Numbered from the stretch's first letter, positions 54,078 through 62,900 are shown. The stretch is DNA of 64,000 nt from Rhizobium sp. WYJ-E13 (GCF_018987265.1 NZ_CP076854.1:1426001-1490000), one strand, 5' to 3'. Made by a program: numbers and translations. The notes: generated by a model from the sequence alone, not told the origin.

Positions 54078-55379
54078 TCAGGAGATCAGCACTGTGGTTG
54101 CCGGGTTCCATCCTGCAGGCAGCGGTTCTGGCCGGCGGATCGTTATGTCTTCCAACTCGAGCCCTGTCACATTTTGCGCAAAAACGCCCGGCAATCCCCC
54201 TGGATAGTCGAAAAGCCCGACGATTTGCCCGTCCTGTCCTCGCACCCAGGCGTTGCCGCGCCCCTGCGCGCCCTTCGGCGGCGCCAGATCGGCATTTGTC
54301 GGTCGCAAGTCGTACCGCTTTGCGGCGCCAAGCGGCCCTTCGTCCATTTTGATATCGATCCCGCGCAGAACGATCCCATCGATACCGCCCGGCTCCTCCG
54401 CAAAGAGATTGACGGCACCGTGGCTTCGCCCCGAGACGTTTTCGACCAGCACCATCCGGACTGCTCCTGCGGGGCGTTCCGGGCGGCGTGTGAGCTTGGT
54501 TATCGTGAACGGTTCTCCGGAGCCCCAGAACCCATCAGGCGTCTCGCTGCAATCGAGCTCTATATCGCGGAAAACGACGTCTTCAATCTTGCCGCCATCG
54601 CGCGAAAAGATGCCAAGACCACGGTTCGAATTCTCGATCCGGCAGCGCAGGAATCGGACCTGAGATACATCGCCGAAGCTCTCCGTGCCGATTTTGAGAG
54701 CACAACTCTTGCTCTCAATCACACTATCGCAGATCTCGATCCGCTCGCAGCGTCCAATTCCTTTGTCGCTCAAGCTCGTCTTCAGGCACACACCGTCATC
54801 GGCGGTGCGAATGACGGCTTCAGAAATCGTGACGTCGCTGCAACTGTCGATAACGATCCCGTCCGTATTGGGGAGCTGGCGGTTATTGGAGACGCGAAGC
54901 CCACGAGCGCCGATATCCCGGCAGCGCACGAGATGGATCGTCCACATAGGCGAATCCGTAATGTGGACGTCTTCCAAACGAATGTTGGTGCAATCCTCAA
55001 AAACGATCACGCGTGGACGTTCGGCTACCGGAGTGAAGGTGCCCACCCCCTCGTCGAAGCCAGTGTGGAAGGCATCGCCGCGTCCATCGATCGAGCCTTT
55101 GCCGACGATGGCAATATTCATTGCCTCCTGCGCGACGATATAGGCGCGGTTTGAGGACTCAGCGCGCACGCTGACGGCATTTTCGGAATAAAGCTCATAA
55201 TCGGCCACGAATGCGAGGACAGCGCCTTCCTCGATATGCAAGGTAACATCGCTTCTCAATCGGAGCGCGCCTGTGGAGTGACGGCCCGGCCGAAGGAAGA
55301 CCGTTCCGCCTCCCGCTGCCGCGATCGTATCGAGCGCCATCTGAATACCGCCGTCCACCGCTTCGACGAATATCTCCAT
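54078..55379 (-). CDS. GH28-like (polygalacturonase family) beta-helix protein, no signal peptide
   Basis: 433 residues, right-handed beta-helix. The GH28 motif PNTDGIVIDSCSD carries NTD and TADDGVCLKT carries the DD pair, so the three catalytic Asp are present. By eye the GHG His box is replaced (KSCALKIGTES) and the RIK box reads LGIFSRDGG. The enzyme is therefore divergent. No signal peptide is present, pointing to a cytoplasmic substrate such as an imported oligosaccharide. The start is the ATG at 55379, six bases after GGAGG. It diverges from a sugar importer gene. Confidence 0.82.
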   Translation of the reverse strand: MEIFVEAVDGGIQMALDTIAAAGGGTVFLRPGRHSTGALRLRSDVTLHIEEGAVLAFVADYELYSENAVSVRAESSNRAYIVAQEAMNIAIVGKGSIDGRGDAFHTGFDEGVGTFTPVAERPRVIVFEDCTNIRLEDVHITDSPMWTIHLVRCRDIGARGLRVSNNRQLPNTDGIVIDSCSDVTISEAVIRTADDGVCLKTSLSDKGIGRCERIEICDSVIESKSCALKIGTESFGDVSQVRFLRCRIENSNRGLGIFSRDGGKIEDVVFRDIELDCSETPDGFWGSGEPFTITKLTRRPERPAGAVRMVLVENVSGRSHGAVNLFAEEPGGIDGIVLRGIDIKMDEGPLGAAKRYDLRPTNADLAPPKGAQGRGNAWVRGQDGQIVGLFDYPGGLPGVFAQNVTGLELEDITIRRPEPLPAGWNPATTVLIS

Positions 55380-55441
55380 CACATACCTCCGCCTATTCTG
55401 GCCTCCGCCTGTTCTGGGCTTTTCATAGCATGCGGCATTTA

Positions 55442-55458
55442 TTCGTCAACAGGACGAA
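55442..55458. promoter_or_regulatory. ROK-regulon operator copy 1
   Basis: TTCGTCA-ACA-GGACGAA; 13 of the 14 arm bases fit the palindrome TTCGTCA-N3-TGACGAA. It lies in the divergent gap, 63 bp ahead of the GH28 gene and 73 bp (centre to centre) from copy 2, about seven helical turns. Confidence 0.65.
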
Positions 55459-55487
55459 CTAAATCACATTGAACCGAATGTGTTGTG

Positions 55488-55515
55488 TTGACAGTCCGGA
55501 AAACTCGTATTTAAT
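55488..55515 (+). promoter_or_regulatory. Promoter of the sugar importer operon
   Basis: TTGACA (55488-55493), a 16-bp spacer, and TTTAAT (55510-55515) make a strong sigma-70 promoter. Operator copy 2 starts on the last base of the -10 box. Confidence 0.65.
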
Positions 55516-55531
55516 TCGTCATGGTTACGAA
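55515..55531. promoter_or_regulatory. ROK-regulon operator copy 2
   Basis: TTCGTCA-TGG-TTACGAA (13 of 14 arm bases) covers the transcription start region of the importer promoter, an ideal place for repression. Confidence 0.65.
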
Positions 55532-55604
55532 CAAAGGCCTGAGGGAGTTCAGTTGCAGGCCGTTCATTTCGGATGTCAGAATGACAAGCCAGAGAGGGAG
55601 AACT

Positions 55605-56846
55605 ATGAAAACGCTAAAGACAATTCTAATGACCGCCAGCGCCCTGGCGATGACAATGTCCTTCGCCGCGGCCTCTGAGCTCAAGCTCGTATGGTATGTC
55701 GAAAACGATCAAGAGGAAGCGGATACGCGCGCGCTCCTCGATCAGTACACGAAGCTGCATCCCGAAACGACCTTCGACCTTGAAATTACACCCTATGACG
55801 GGATGATTCAGAAATTCCAGCAATATGCTGCATCGGGGATCATGCCGGATCTGTCGCTGACATCCTCCATGGAGCCGGTCATCAGGCCCTTCCTGGCAGA
55901 CCTCAGCAAGGAGATTGGACCGGAATGGATCAACGACTTCGTCAAGGGTTGGGCCGATGGAGCCAAGCTTGGCGACAAGGTGATTGCCGCACCCCTGCGC
56001 GTCACTTCGACTGGCATCTTCTTGAACGCTGACGCCTTCAAAAAGGCAGGCGTTGCCATCCCGGACCAGGCGACCGGTTGGACATGGGAAGAGTTCATTC
56101 CGAAGATCAAGGAGGTCGCAGAGAAATCCGGCACTCGCTATCCGCTGGTCTGGGATGTTTCGGCGAGCCGTTGGATCGTTCACGAATATCAATATGGCAA
56201 CCACATCTACACCGAGAAGGAACCCGTCAAGGTCGTGATGGACGAGGCGGCCTGGACGAGCACGCTCGATAAATTCATCGACATCACCAAGGCTGCCATG
56301 CCGCCCGGCCTGTGGAGCGGCGCGAGCTCGGACAATCCAAAGGAACTTTTCACGGCAGGTCAGGCGGCAGCCTATATGTCCGGCAGCTGGCAGATCGCCG
56401 GCCTGGCTACCAATGCGCAATTCGCCTGGCAGGCCGGACCGACGCCGCGTGGAACGGTTGCTTCATCGATCTATGGGGGTGACTACATCGTCGCCTTCAA
56501 CACCAGCCAACACCTGCCGGAAGCCATCGAATTCATAAAGTGGGTCACCTCGCCCGAGATCCAGGCGCAATACGCCAAGACGTTCGGCATGATCCCCGCC
56601 AACCTCAAGGCACCCCCGGTCAAGTATGACAATCCGGCTGCGACGGCGGCGATCACCACGATGCAGAACGAACTGAACGCGAGCCCCGTCTACGCGGCGA
56701 CAGATCAGGCCTGGCCGCAAATGCAGGCCGTCTGGGGTACGGTCAAGACCGCCGTCACTCAGGCTGTCGCCGGTCAGATTTCCTCGGCCGAGGCGATCGC
56801 GCAGATCAAGAAAGCCGCCGACGGTTCGCTTGAGGCGAGCAAGTGA
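55605..56846 (+). CDS. Sugar ABC transporter binding protein
   Basis: 413 residues, SBP_bac_1 family. A signal peptide (MKTLKTILMTASALAMTMSFAAA) precedes SELKLVWYVENDQEEADTRA. Family blocks are YDGMIQKFQQYAASGIMPDL, APLRVTSTGIFLNADAFKKA, GQAAAYMSGSWQIAG and GGDYIVAFNTSQHLPEAIEF. The ATG at 55605 follows GAGAGGGAG. It belongs to the CUT1 oligosaccharide class. The ATPase gene is 4.4 kb away at 63004. Confidence 0.92.
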   Translation: MKTLKTILMTASALAMTMSFAAASELKLVWYVENDQEEADTRALLDQYTKLHPETTFDLEITPYDGMIQKFQQYAASGIMPDLSLTSSMEPVIRPFLADLSKEIGPEWINDFVKGWADGAKLGDKVIAAPLRVTSTGIFLNADAFKKAGVAIPDQATGWTWEEFIPKIKEVAEKSGTRYPLVWDVSASRWIVHEYQYGNHIYTEKEPVKVVMDEAAWTSTLDKFIDITKAAMPPGLWSGASSDNPKELFTAGQAAAYMSGSWQIAGLATNAQFAWQAGPTPRGTVASSIYGGDYIVAFNTSQHLPEAIEFIKWVTSPEIQAQYAKTFGMIPANLKAPPVKYDNPAATAAITTMQNELNASPVYAATDQAWPQMQAVWGTVKTAVTQAVAGQISSAEAIAQIKKAADGSLEASK

Positions 56847-57796
56847 CGGCGGCGATCCCGCAACAAGGCAGTTCGGCACTGGGTTTCCACCCGGTGCCGA
56901 AAGGCCGGCGCAACAGCCTTTTCAATCTCGGTTGGCCGTATCTGCTGATGCTGCCGACGATCGCATTGCTCGTTACTTTTACTCTCTATCCGCTTGTCCA
57001 GGGCCTCATGATGGCATTCTTCAAGCGAGGCGTGGTGGTCGTCCCGCAGGTGCCGAGCACTCTTCCGCAATATGTGGGCTTTGATAATTTCCTTGGGCTT
57101 TTGAGCGATGCCGACTTTCAGACCTCGCTCGTCAAGACGGTCGTCTTCGTTGTTATCGCGGTACCGCTGAACATCGTCGCCTCCCTGGCACTGGCGCTGC
57201 TTCTGTCGCCTCAGACGAGGTTCTTTGCAGTTGTCCGGACGATCGTCTTTTTTCCCTCGATGATCAGCCTGCTGATCATCGGCGTCTCGTGGCGCTGGCT
57301 TTTCGGCCTGAACAACGGTCTCGTCAACTATCTGCTATCGCTTGCGGGAATTGCTCCCGTTCCATGGCTCGAACAAGATACCATGGCTCAGATTGCGATG
57401 ATCATCGCCTGGGTATGGGCTCAGGCCGGTTTCAACATGATGATCTTCATCGCCGGCCTCACCGCAATCTCGGCGGATTACTATGAAGCCGCATCAATTG
57501 ATGGCACCAGCAAATGGCGCCAGTTCACACATATAACGTTGCCGCTCCTCAGGCCGACAATGGCGGTGGTTCTGGTGCTGTCCTCGATCGAGGCCTTCAA
57601 GGTCTATGAGCTCGTCGTATCTCTGACGGGGGGCGGGCCAGGAAAGGCGACGGTCTATCTGATCCAGACGATCTACGATACGGCGTTTCAAAAGCCGATG
57701 CAGGCCGGCGTTGCCGCTGCCCAGTCGATGGTTCTCTTTGCAATTCTTCTGCTGCTGACGATCGTCCAGTTGCGCCTGTCGAGGAGCCAGACATGA
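56843..57796 (+). CDS. Sugar ABC permease (MalF-like)
   Basis: 317 residues; GTG start overlapping the binding-protein stop (GTGA). The first segment is YLLMLPTIALLVTFTLYPLV, and the EAA loop DYYEAASIDGTSKWRQFTHITLPLL lies near residue 215. CUT1 family. It is translationally coupled on both sides. Confidence 0.92.
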   Translation: MTAAIPQQGSSALGFHPVPKGRRNSLFNLGWPYLLMLPTIALLVTFTLYPLVQGLMMAFFKRGVVVVPQVPSTLPQYVGFDNFLGLLSDADFQTSLVKTVVFVVIAVPLNIVASLALALLLSPQTRFFAVVRTIVFFPSMISLLIIGVSWRWLFGLNNGLVNYLLSLAGIAPVPWLEQDTMAQIAMIIAWVWAQAGFNMMIFIAGLTAISADYYEAASIDGTSKWRQFTHITLPLLRPTMAVVLVLSSIEAFKVYELVVSLTGGGPGKATVYLIQTIYDTAFQKPMQAGVAAAQSMVLFAILLLLTIVQLRLSRSQT

Positions 57797-58611
57797 CACG
57801 GATCTATTCGCCCTGGCGGCTCGCCTTCGTGGCCCTGACGCTCTTCGTCTTCCTGATGCCGCCGGTGTGGCTGTTCTTGTCGTCGCTGAAATCGCAACAG
57901 GAAATATTCCAGTGGCCGCCAACCATTTTTCCAGCCCATGTAACGCTGCAGAATTTCATCGAAACGGTGTCGCGAGCCAAATTCCTCATCTTCTTTCGCA
58001 ATTCGGCGATCGTCTCCGTGCTCTCGGCACTGCTGTCCGTCACCATCAGCGTCATGGCGGGTTATGCGCTTGCGAAATTCAGGTTCAAAGGCGATACCCT
58101 GTTTTTCCTGCTGATCATGTCATCGCTGATGGTGCCGCTGCAGATCGTCATGATCCCGGTATTTCTTGTCCTGCGCGATCTTCATCTTCTCGATACGCTC
58201 GCCGGCATCATCATCGCCCCCGCTGCGACGCCGACCGGGGTGTTCCTGATGCGGCAATACATTACGAACATTCCCGACAGTCTTCTGGAGGCCGCCAGGA
58301 TCGACGGAACGCCCGAGTGGCGTATCCTCTTGCGCATCATCGTGCCGCTCTCGATCCCAGCAATTGGTACGCTTCTCGCGTTCAACCTCGTCTGGCGCTG
58401 GAACGACTACCTATGGCCGTTCCTGATCATCACCGATCAGGACAAATGGACCGTCCAGGTCGCGCTCGCCAATACGGTTGGACGATTTGGCATCAATTGG
58501 CCGCGACTGCTGTCGATGTCGGTACTCTCGGTCTTGCCAGTGCTCGTCATGTTCGCCGCCCTTCAGCGGATGCTGATGAGCGGGCTGATGGCCGGAGCGA
58601 CCAAAGAGTAG
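57793..58611 (+). CDS. Sugar ABC permease (MalG-like)
   Basis: 272 residues; the ATG overlaps the previous stop. The first segment is LAFVALTLFVFLMPPVWLFL and the EAA loop is SLLEAARIDGTPEWRILLRIIVPL near residue 160. It ends SGLMAGATKE, the usual MalG-type end. A bidirectional terminator follows. Confidence 0.92.
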   Translation: MTRIYSPWRLAFVALTLFVFLMPPVWLFLSSLKSQQEIFQWPPTIFPAHVTLQNFIETVSRAKFLIFFRNSAIVSVLSALLSVTISVMAGYALAKFRFKGDTLFFLLIMSSLMVPLQIVMIPVFLVLRDLHLLDTLAGIIIAPAATPTGVFLMRQYITNIPDSLLEAARIDGTPEWRILLRIIVPLSIPAIGTLLAFNLVWRWNDYLWPFLIITDQDKWTVQVALANTVGRFGINWPRLLSMSVLSVLPVLVMFAALQRMLMSGLMAGATKE

Positions 58612-58634
58612 CCAAAGCCGGTCCCGAGCAAATG

Positions 58635-58661
58635 AAAAAGCCGCCTCCGGGCGGCTTTTTT
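58635..58661. terminator. Bidirectional rho-independent terminator
   Basis: AAAAA-GCCGCC-TCCG-GGCGGC-TTTTTT. The symmetric A- and T-tracts allow termination in both directions between the convergent permease and glycosidase genes. Confidence 0.88.
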
Positions 58662-58717
58662 GCATTGTTTGCCCCCCACAAGGTCGTGACGATGTTCTGC
58701 GGAGCCGACGTCTCAGC

Positions 58718-60454
58718 TCATCGCAAACGCAGCTTGTCTTTGTGCGCAAGGGCAGCCATCGCCGGCATGCTGCTCCATCCCTGGAGCAGCGAGCCGCGCC
58801 CCCATGGCGGCGCAAAATATTCGACGGCGCCCATCCACCCTTCTTCCAGGCAGGTTTCCCACCAGCGCAGCAGCGGATACTCCGCATCCGCAAGGCCGTG
58901 TACCAGGCGCTGTTCGGCATAAAGACCCGACAGGTAGGGCCAGTCCGATCCATTGTGGTAGCGATATGCAAAGGCCGATTTTGAGCGGGTGTCTTTAGGC
59001 CTCTTGAAGGGTGGGAAGGCACACATGACGCCCCAGTCACCGTAGGGCTGATCGCTGTTGCTGCGGCTTTCCAGGGTCGACGCCACCTTGGCCAGAACCC
59101 TTGTTGCGCTTTCTGCCGAAACGGCTCGGTACCGAAGCAGCGTGAGACTGTCGAGCGTCATATGATCCTCGACGAAGTCCTGTTTCGTCCCATAGTCGGC
59201 ATAGGTTCCGCCTTCCTGAAGAAGGACGTCGTCAATCGATGCGCGAGCTCTTTTGGCGATGGCGGCTGCCTTGGCGGCAATATTTTCGTCAATTGCCTCG
59301 CCGTAAGCGGCGATCACGTCGAGAGCACCGACCCACAGGCCGATATCATATGACACGTAGCCGTGGCGGTAGACGTTGTCGGCCCAATCGCGATCGTGGG
59401 CAGGCTTGACCGGCAGGCCGTTTCCGGCCTCATCCAAGGCGCAGTAGCGATCAAGGATGGCAACGACCTTGTCCCAATGAGCAGACAGCGGAGAATTGTC
59501 ACCCGTCGAACGGATATAGTCGCCGATCGTCAGAATGAAGAACAACGGACTGTCGAAGTGGTCGCTCCACCAATCTCCTGGACGCAGGTGCTCCTCTTTG
59601 ATCTGTGGATGCGATCTGCGAACCTTCTCCCATTCCTCGGCCTGTGCCGGCCCGGTCAGGATGACGCCGCTCGGCGCCTCCCCGTCAGGCTGTATGCCGC
59701 GCGCCAGTAGCTCGATCTGCGAGCGTACGGCATCGGGTGCACGCGCCAGCAGGGCCTGAAGCGTCCAGTACCCGTCGCGATAATAGGTTCGTGCCGGCGC
59801 GCTGTAGGCCTGGCCGGCAGCAAGGCCGCCAAAATCCCCATGCTCGTCCTGACGAATGCTTGAAAGTGCGGCATGAAGGCTCTGCGAAACCATGCTGCGC
59901 ATCAGTGGAGAAGCCTCGGGCATCTCATCACAACGCGCTACATAGGCGTTGGCCTCCGCAATCACGTCCTCCTGAGCGAGGTCGAGAGCCCTGGTGGCTT
60001 CTTCGATCGATGCGCCTGCACTGAGAAATATGCCGGCCGGTCGCTGCTCGGCGATTGCGACACCCCATCCCGTTCTGGCAATCCGCCGTTCACCCAGCCG
60101 CTCGACCGGTTCGCGTTTCGTGGTGCTTCCCCACCAAGCGCAACGACGCGAGGGTATGAGTGTTCGCAGTTTCGCCCCCTTCAAAAACACGACCGGTGCC
60201 GACTGGGCCACATAAAGGCCGCCGCCGCTGGTTTCGACGCGGTTCGGCGCATAGATGAAAGGCCCACGCCAACCGCTGAAGGTCAGGTTCGCGATCTTTC
60301 CACAACCCCAGACAGAAATTTCGATCTTGCCGTCCGGCCAGCAATCACCCTGCAGGCGCGGTGCCATGAACGGCAGTTGGACCGGCTTTTCCGATACGAG
60401 TTGCCCATCGGCAAGCGGGTTAAGGACACGCGGTTTTGGACGTGGCTTCGTCAT
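58718..60454 (-). CDS. Six-hairpin (alpha/alpha6) glycosidase-like protein, family uncertain
   Basis: 578 residues from the ATG at 60454 (AGGAG ahead). The second half is an alpha/alpha6 barrel with YYRDGYWTLQALLARAPDA, GDWWSDHFDSPLFFILTIG, DRDWADNVYRHGYVSYDIG and YRYHNGSDWPYLSGLYAEQ, which resemble glycogen-debranching and other six-hairpin hydrolases. The first 200 residues look like a beta-rich domain. No signal peptide is seen, so it acts in the cytoplasm. It forms an operon with the ROK kinase upstream (16-bp gap). The precise GH family and substrate are unknown. Confidence 0.75.
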   Translation of the reverse strand: MTKPRPKPRVLNPLADGQLVSEKPVQLPFMAPRLQGDCWPDGKIEISVWGCGKIANLTFSGWRGPFIYAPNRVETSGGGLYVAQSAPVVFLKGAKLRTLIPSRRCAWWGSTTKREPVERLGERRIARTGWGVAIAEQRPAGIFLSAGASIEEATRALDLAQEDVIAEANAYVARCDEMPEASPLMRSMVSQSLHAALSSIRQDEHGDFGGLAAGQAYSAPARTYYRDGYWTLQALLARAPDAVRSQIELLARGIQPDGEAPSGVILTGPAQAEEWEKVRRSHPQIKEEHLRPGDWWSDHFDSPLFFILTIGDYIRSTGDNSPLSAHWDKVVAILDRYCALDEAGNGLPVKPAHDRDWADNVYRHGYVSYDIGLWVGALDVIAAYGEAIDENIAAKAAAIAKRARASIDDVLLQEGGTYADYGTKQDFVEDHMTLDSLTLLRYRAVSAESATRVLAKVASTLESRSNSDQPYGDWGVMCAFPPFKRPKDTRSKSAFAYRYHNGSDWPYLSGLYAEQRLVHGLADAEYPLLRWWETCLEEGWMGAVEYFAPPWGRGSLLQGWSSMPAMAALAHKDKLRLR

Positions 60455-60470
60455 GGGCGAACTCCTGTTC

Positions 60471-61442
60471 TTATGCGGCAGCCTGGCTGGAAAGTTCGTG
60501 CAAACCAAGCATCAGGGCACCGCGCATTCCGGCCTCTGGACCGAGAGAAGTCGGTTCAATCTGCACCGCAAACGGCAGCAGGGACGACATATGCTGCGAG
60601 ACGAGCTCGACGAATTCCGGACGCGAGCCGATGCCGCCTCCGAGTACCATCAATGCTGGATCGAAGACCGCCTGAATGGACGCGAGGCCGACCGATGCGG
60701 ACTTTGCGAGCGTTGCGATGGCAGCGGCCGCCTCCCCGTCCCCTGAACCCGCTCTGAGGAAGATCTCGCTCACCGGCACGGTTCCATCTCGGTAGAGAGC
60801 ACGAACGGCCGGCGAATCGACTTGGTCCTCAAAGAGGCCAGCCCTTGCTTTCGGTGCGGCATCGTGCGGATTTGTGCCGAGCGGTAGAAGACCAAGCTCC
60901 CCGGCGCGGCCGTGGTGACCGCGAAAAAGCCTGCCGTCGATAACAAGCCCCATACCAACCCCCGTTCCGAAGGCGATGAAGGCCACAGAAGTGCAATCTC
61001 GCGCCTTTCCGAGGGTCGCCTCGGCAAACGCTGCCAGATTGACGTCATTCTCGACAACCACGCCACAGGGCAACCCGGCCTCAAGCAGGCGAGCAAGCGG
61101 CTTGTCCGCCGGGATTGCGAGATTCGGCGACAAGGAGGCAAGGCCAGTGGAGGGCGAAACGGCGCTCGGCACGCCAACGACCGCCTTGAGCAAGGGACCA
61201 CGATCGCGGTGCCTCTCCGCAAGAGTCAGGATCATGCGCACAATTTGCTTGAGAACAGGAGCGCCTTCGCCGTGCGCCGTCGGCTCTTCCATCGTCGCCA
61301 GCAGGTCGCCGTCAAGGTCAGATAGGCCCGCGAGCACTTTCGTGCCACCGAGATCAACACCGGCGACGAGACCCGGAGCTTTCGTGCGGCGATTGCCAAC
61401 CGCCGGCCGCAGATCTGGCGCGATAGTTGAGATATTTGACAA
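60471..61442 (-). CDS. ROK-family sugar kinase
   Basis: 323 residues. The ATP loop is GLVAGVDLGGTKVLAGLSD (DLGGTK), then VVVENDVNLAAFAEATLG with the catalytic Asp, IAFGTGVGMGLVIDG, and FRGHHGRAGELGLLPLG. The zinc motif CxCGxxGC of many ROK proteins is absent. Translation must start at TTG (61442) because no ATG precedes the conserved loop. It likely phosphorylates the monosaccharide freed by the glycosidases. It diverges from the ROK repressor and shares an operator. Confidence 0.9.
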   Translation of the reverse strand: MSNISTIAPDLRPAVGNRRTKAPGLVAGVDLGGTKVLAGLSDLDGDLLATMEEPTAHGEGAPVLKQIVRMILTLAERHRDRGPLLKAVVGVPSAVSPSTGLASLSPNLAIPADKPLARLLEAGLPCGVVVENDVNLAAFAEATLGKARDCTSVAFIAFGTGVGMGLVIDGRLFRGHHGRAGELGLLPLGTNPHDAAPKARAGLFEDQVDSPAVRALYRDGTVPVSEIFLRAGSGDGEAAAAIATLAKSASVGLASIQAVFDPALMVLGGGIGSRPEFVELVSQHMSSLLPFAVQIEPTSLGPEAGMRGALMLGLHELSSQAAA

Positions 61443-61463
61443 ACGCAGCTCTCTTTATATATT
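61436..61463 (+). promoter_or_regulatory. Promoter of the ROK regulator gene
   Basis: TTGACA (61436-61441), a 16-bp spacer and TATATT (61458-61463) on the plus strand. The operator begins 3 bp after the -10 box. The -35 box overlaps the kinase start codon. Confidence 0.6.
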
Positions 61464-61465
61464 TG

Positions 61466-61482
61466 TTCGGCAGGTTGACGAA
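61466..61482. promoter_or_regulatory. ROK-regulon operator copy 3 (shared by kinase and regulator)
   Basis: TTCGGCA-GGT-TGACGAA (13 of 14 arm bases). It lies exactly between two opposite -10 boxes, 61458-61463 on the plus strand and 61484-61489 on the minus strand, so one bound dimer could shut both promoters. Confidence 0.7.
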
Positions 61483-61483
61483 T

Positions 61484-61512
61484 TTATTATTGGTGAGCCT
61501 TTGGTCTGTCAA
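61484..61512 (-). promoter_or_regulatory. Promoter of the ROK kinase-glycosidase operon
   Basis: On the minus strand TTGACA (61512-61507), a 17-bp spacer and TAATAA (61489-61484). Operator copy 3 starts 1 bp after the -10 box. Confidence 0.62.
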
Positions 61513-61598
61513 CAACCAGTTTGAAATTGGCGGGCATTCGTGGAAAAAGCAGATGCAGACGAAAAGCGGAATCGTATATCGACCGGAATATTTGGCTC

Positions 61599-62798
61599 AT
61601 GGCATTGACTGAGAACGCACCTCCTGTGCTGCGACAGATTTCGGTTCGCGCCGTCATGGACGTATTGCTGCATACCGGCCCAACATCCCGGGCGGACCTG
61701 TCGAAGATCACCGGGCTCTCCAAGCAGACAATGTCCGAGGTCATCAGAACTCTGGAAGAAGCCGGCTGGGTTCGCGAAAAAGGCGTTACGACCGGCCGCA
61801 TCGGCCGCAGCGCCATTACCTACGAGGTGAACGGCACCGCCGGCTATGCCGTCGGCGTCGATATGGGCGCAACGACAACGCGGGTCGTGCTCGGCAACAT
61901 CGTGGGCCACATCGTTGGAGAGATAGAATATCCTTCCGACCGTCGTGGTGGCTATCATCAGCTGGAACAGGTTGAGTCAGCCCTTGCTCGAATTCTCGCC
62001 GAGAGCGGAGTGGCGCGCGAGCATGTCCTCGTGGCCGCTATCGCAACCCCTGGCGTCGTTGAACCCACGACCGGCGCATTGTCGATGGCCCCGAACCTTG
62101 TCGACCTCGACAGCATCAATATTGCCAGGACGCTCGCAGATCGGCTTGCATGTCCAGTGGTCTTGGAGAATGACGTCAACGCAGCCGCCATAGGCGAGTC
62201 TTGGCAGGGCCACGCCGTCGCGGTTGATACGGTGGCATTCATTTCGCTTGGTACCGGTATCGGCCTTGGCGTGCTTCAGGACGGCAAACTGATGCGTGGC
62301 GCGAGCGGCGCAGCAGGCGAGATTTCCTACCTGCCGTTCGGAGCCGATCCCTATGCCGAGGACAGCCTGGAACGCGGGGCGTTGGAATGCGCCATTGCAG
62401 CGCAAGGAATCAGCGACTTCTACCAGCGTTCAGGTGGCGCAAAGGACACGTCCGTTCGAGATATCCTAAGGCTTGCCGAAGAGGAGGATCCGATTGCAGC
62501 CAAGGTTATCCGGAAAGTCGGAGACATTGCGGCGCTATTGATCGTGTCCGTGAACGCCATCGTTGATCCTACCATCATCATTATTGGGGGCAGCATCGGC
62601 CGCCATCCGCTGATGGTCCAGCGCATTCGCGAAGGCATCGCCAAGGCCAGCCGGCGCAGGATAACCGTCGAAGCAAGCGCCCTCGGCAGCCGCGCCACAT
62701 TGATTGGAGCGCTCGCCATCGGCCTCAACCACCTGCACAACCTTCTCTTTTCTCCGCAGGCCCTTCCCGAGCAACGGCGCCTCCCCCCGCCGGTCTGA
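61599..62798 (+). CDS. ROK-family transcriptional repressor (NagC/XylR-like)
   Basis: 399 residues. An N-terminal winged helix (MDVLLHTGPTSRADLSKITG, LSKQTMSEVIRTLEEAGWVR) is fused to a ROK domain (YAVGVDMGATTTRVVLGN, VVLENDVNAAAIGESW, ISLGTGIGLGVLQDG). The Cys zinc motif of NagC and Mlc is missing. The start at ATG 61599 is chosen because the upstream TTG (61521) would add non-family residues; the ribosome site is weak. It most likely binds the TTCGTCA-N3-TGACGAA sites and controls the whole 54-64 kb module. Confidence 0.9.
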   Translation: MALTENAPPVLRQISVRAVMDVLLHTGPTSRADLSKITGLSKQTMSEVIRTLEEAGWVREKGVTTGRIGRSAITYEVNGTAGYAVGVDMGATTTRVVLGNIVGHIVGEIEYPSDRRGGYHQLEQVESALARILAESGVAREHVLVAAIATPGVVEPTTGALSMAPNLVDLDSINIARTLADRLACPVVLENDVNAAAIGESWQGHAVAVDTVAFISLGTGIGLGVLQDGKLMRGASGAAGEISYLPFGADPYAEDSLERGALECAIAAQGISDFYQRSGGAKDTSVRDILRLAEEEDPIAAKVIRKVGDIAALLIVSVNAIVDPTIIIIGGSIGRHPLMVQRIREGIAKASRRRITVEASALGSRATLIGALAIGLNHLHNLLFSPQALPEQRRLPPPV

Positions 62799-62900
62799 GG
62801 ACGATCCGCAGCCAGGAGCGGCGCGCCCGCCCATCTCATTTGAAAGCGAATCCGGACAGGCGCGCTCTGGATGGAAACATCTGCAAGCGCAAAATTCATG

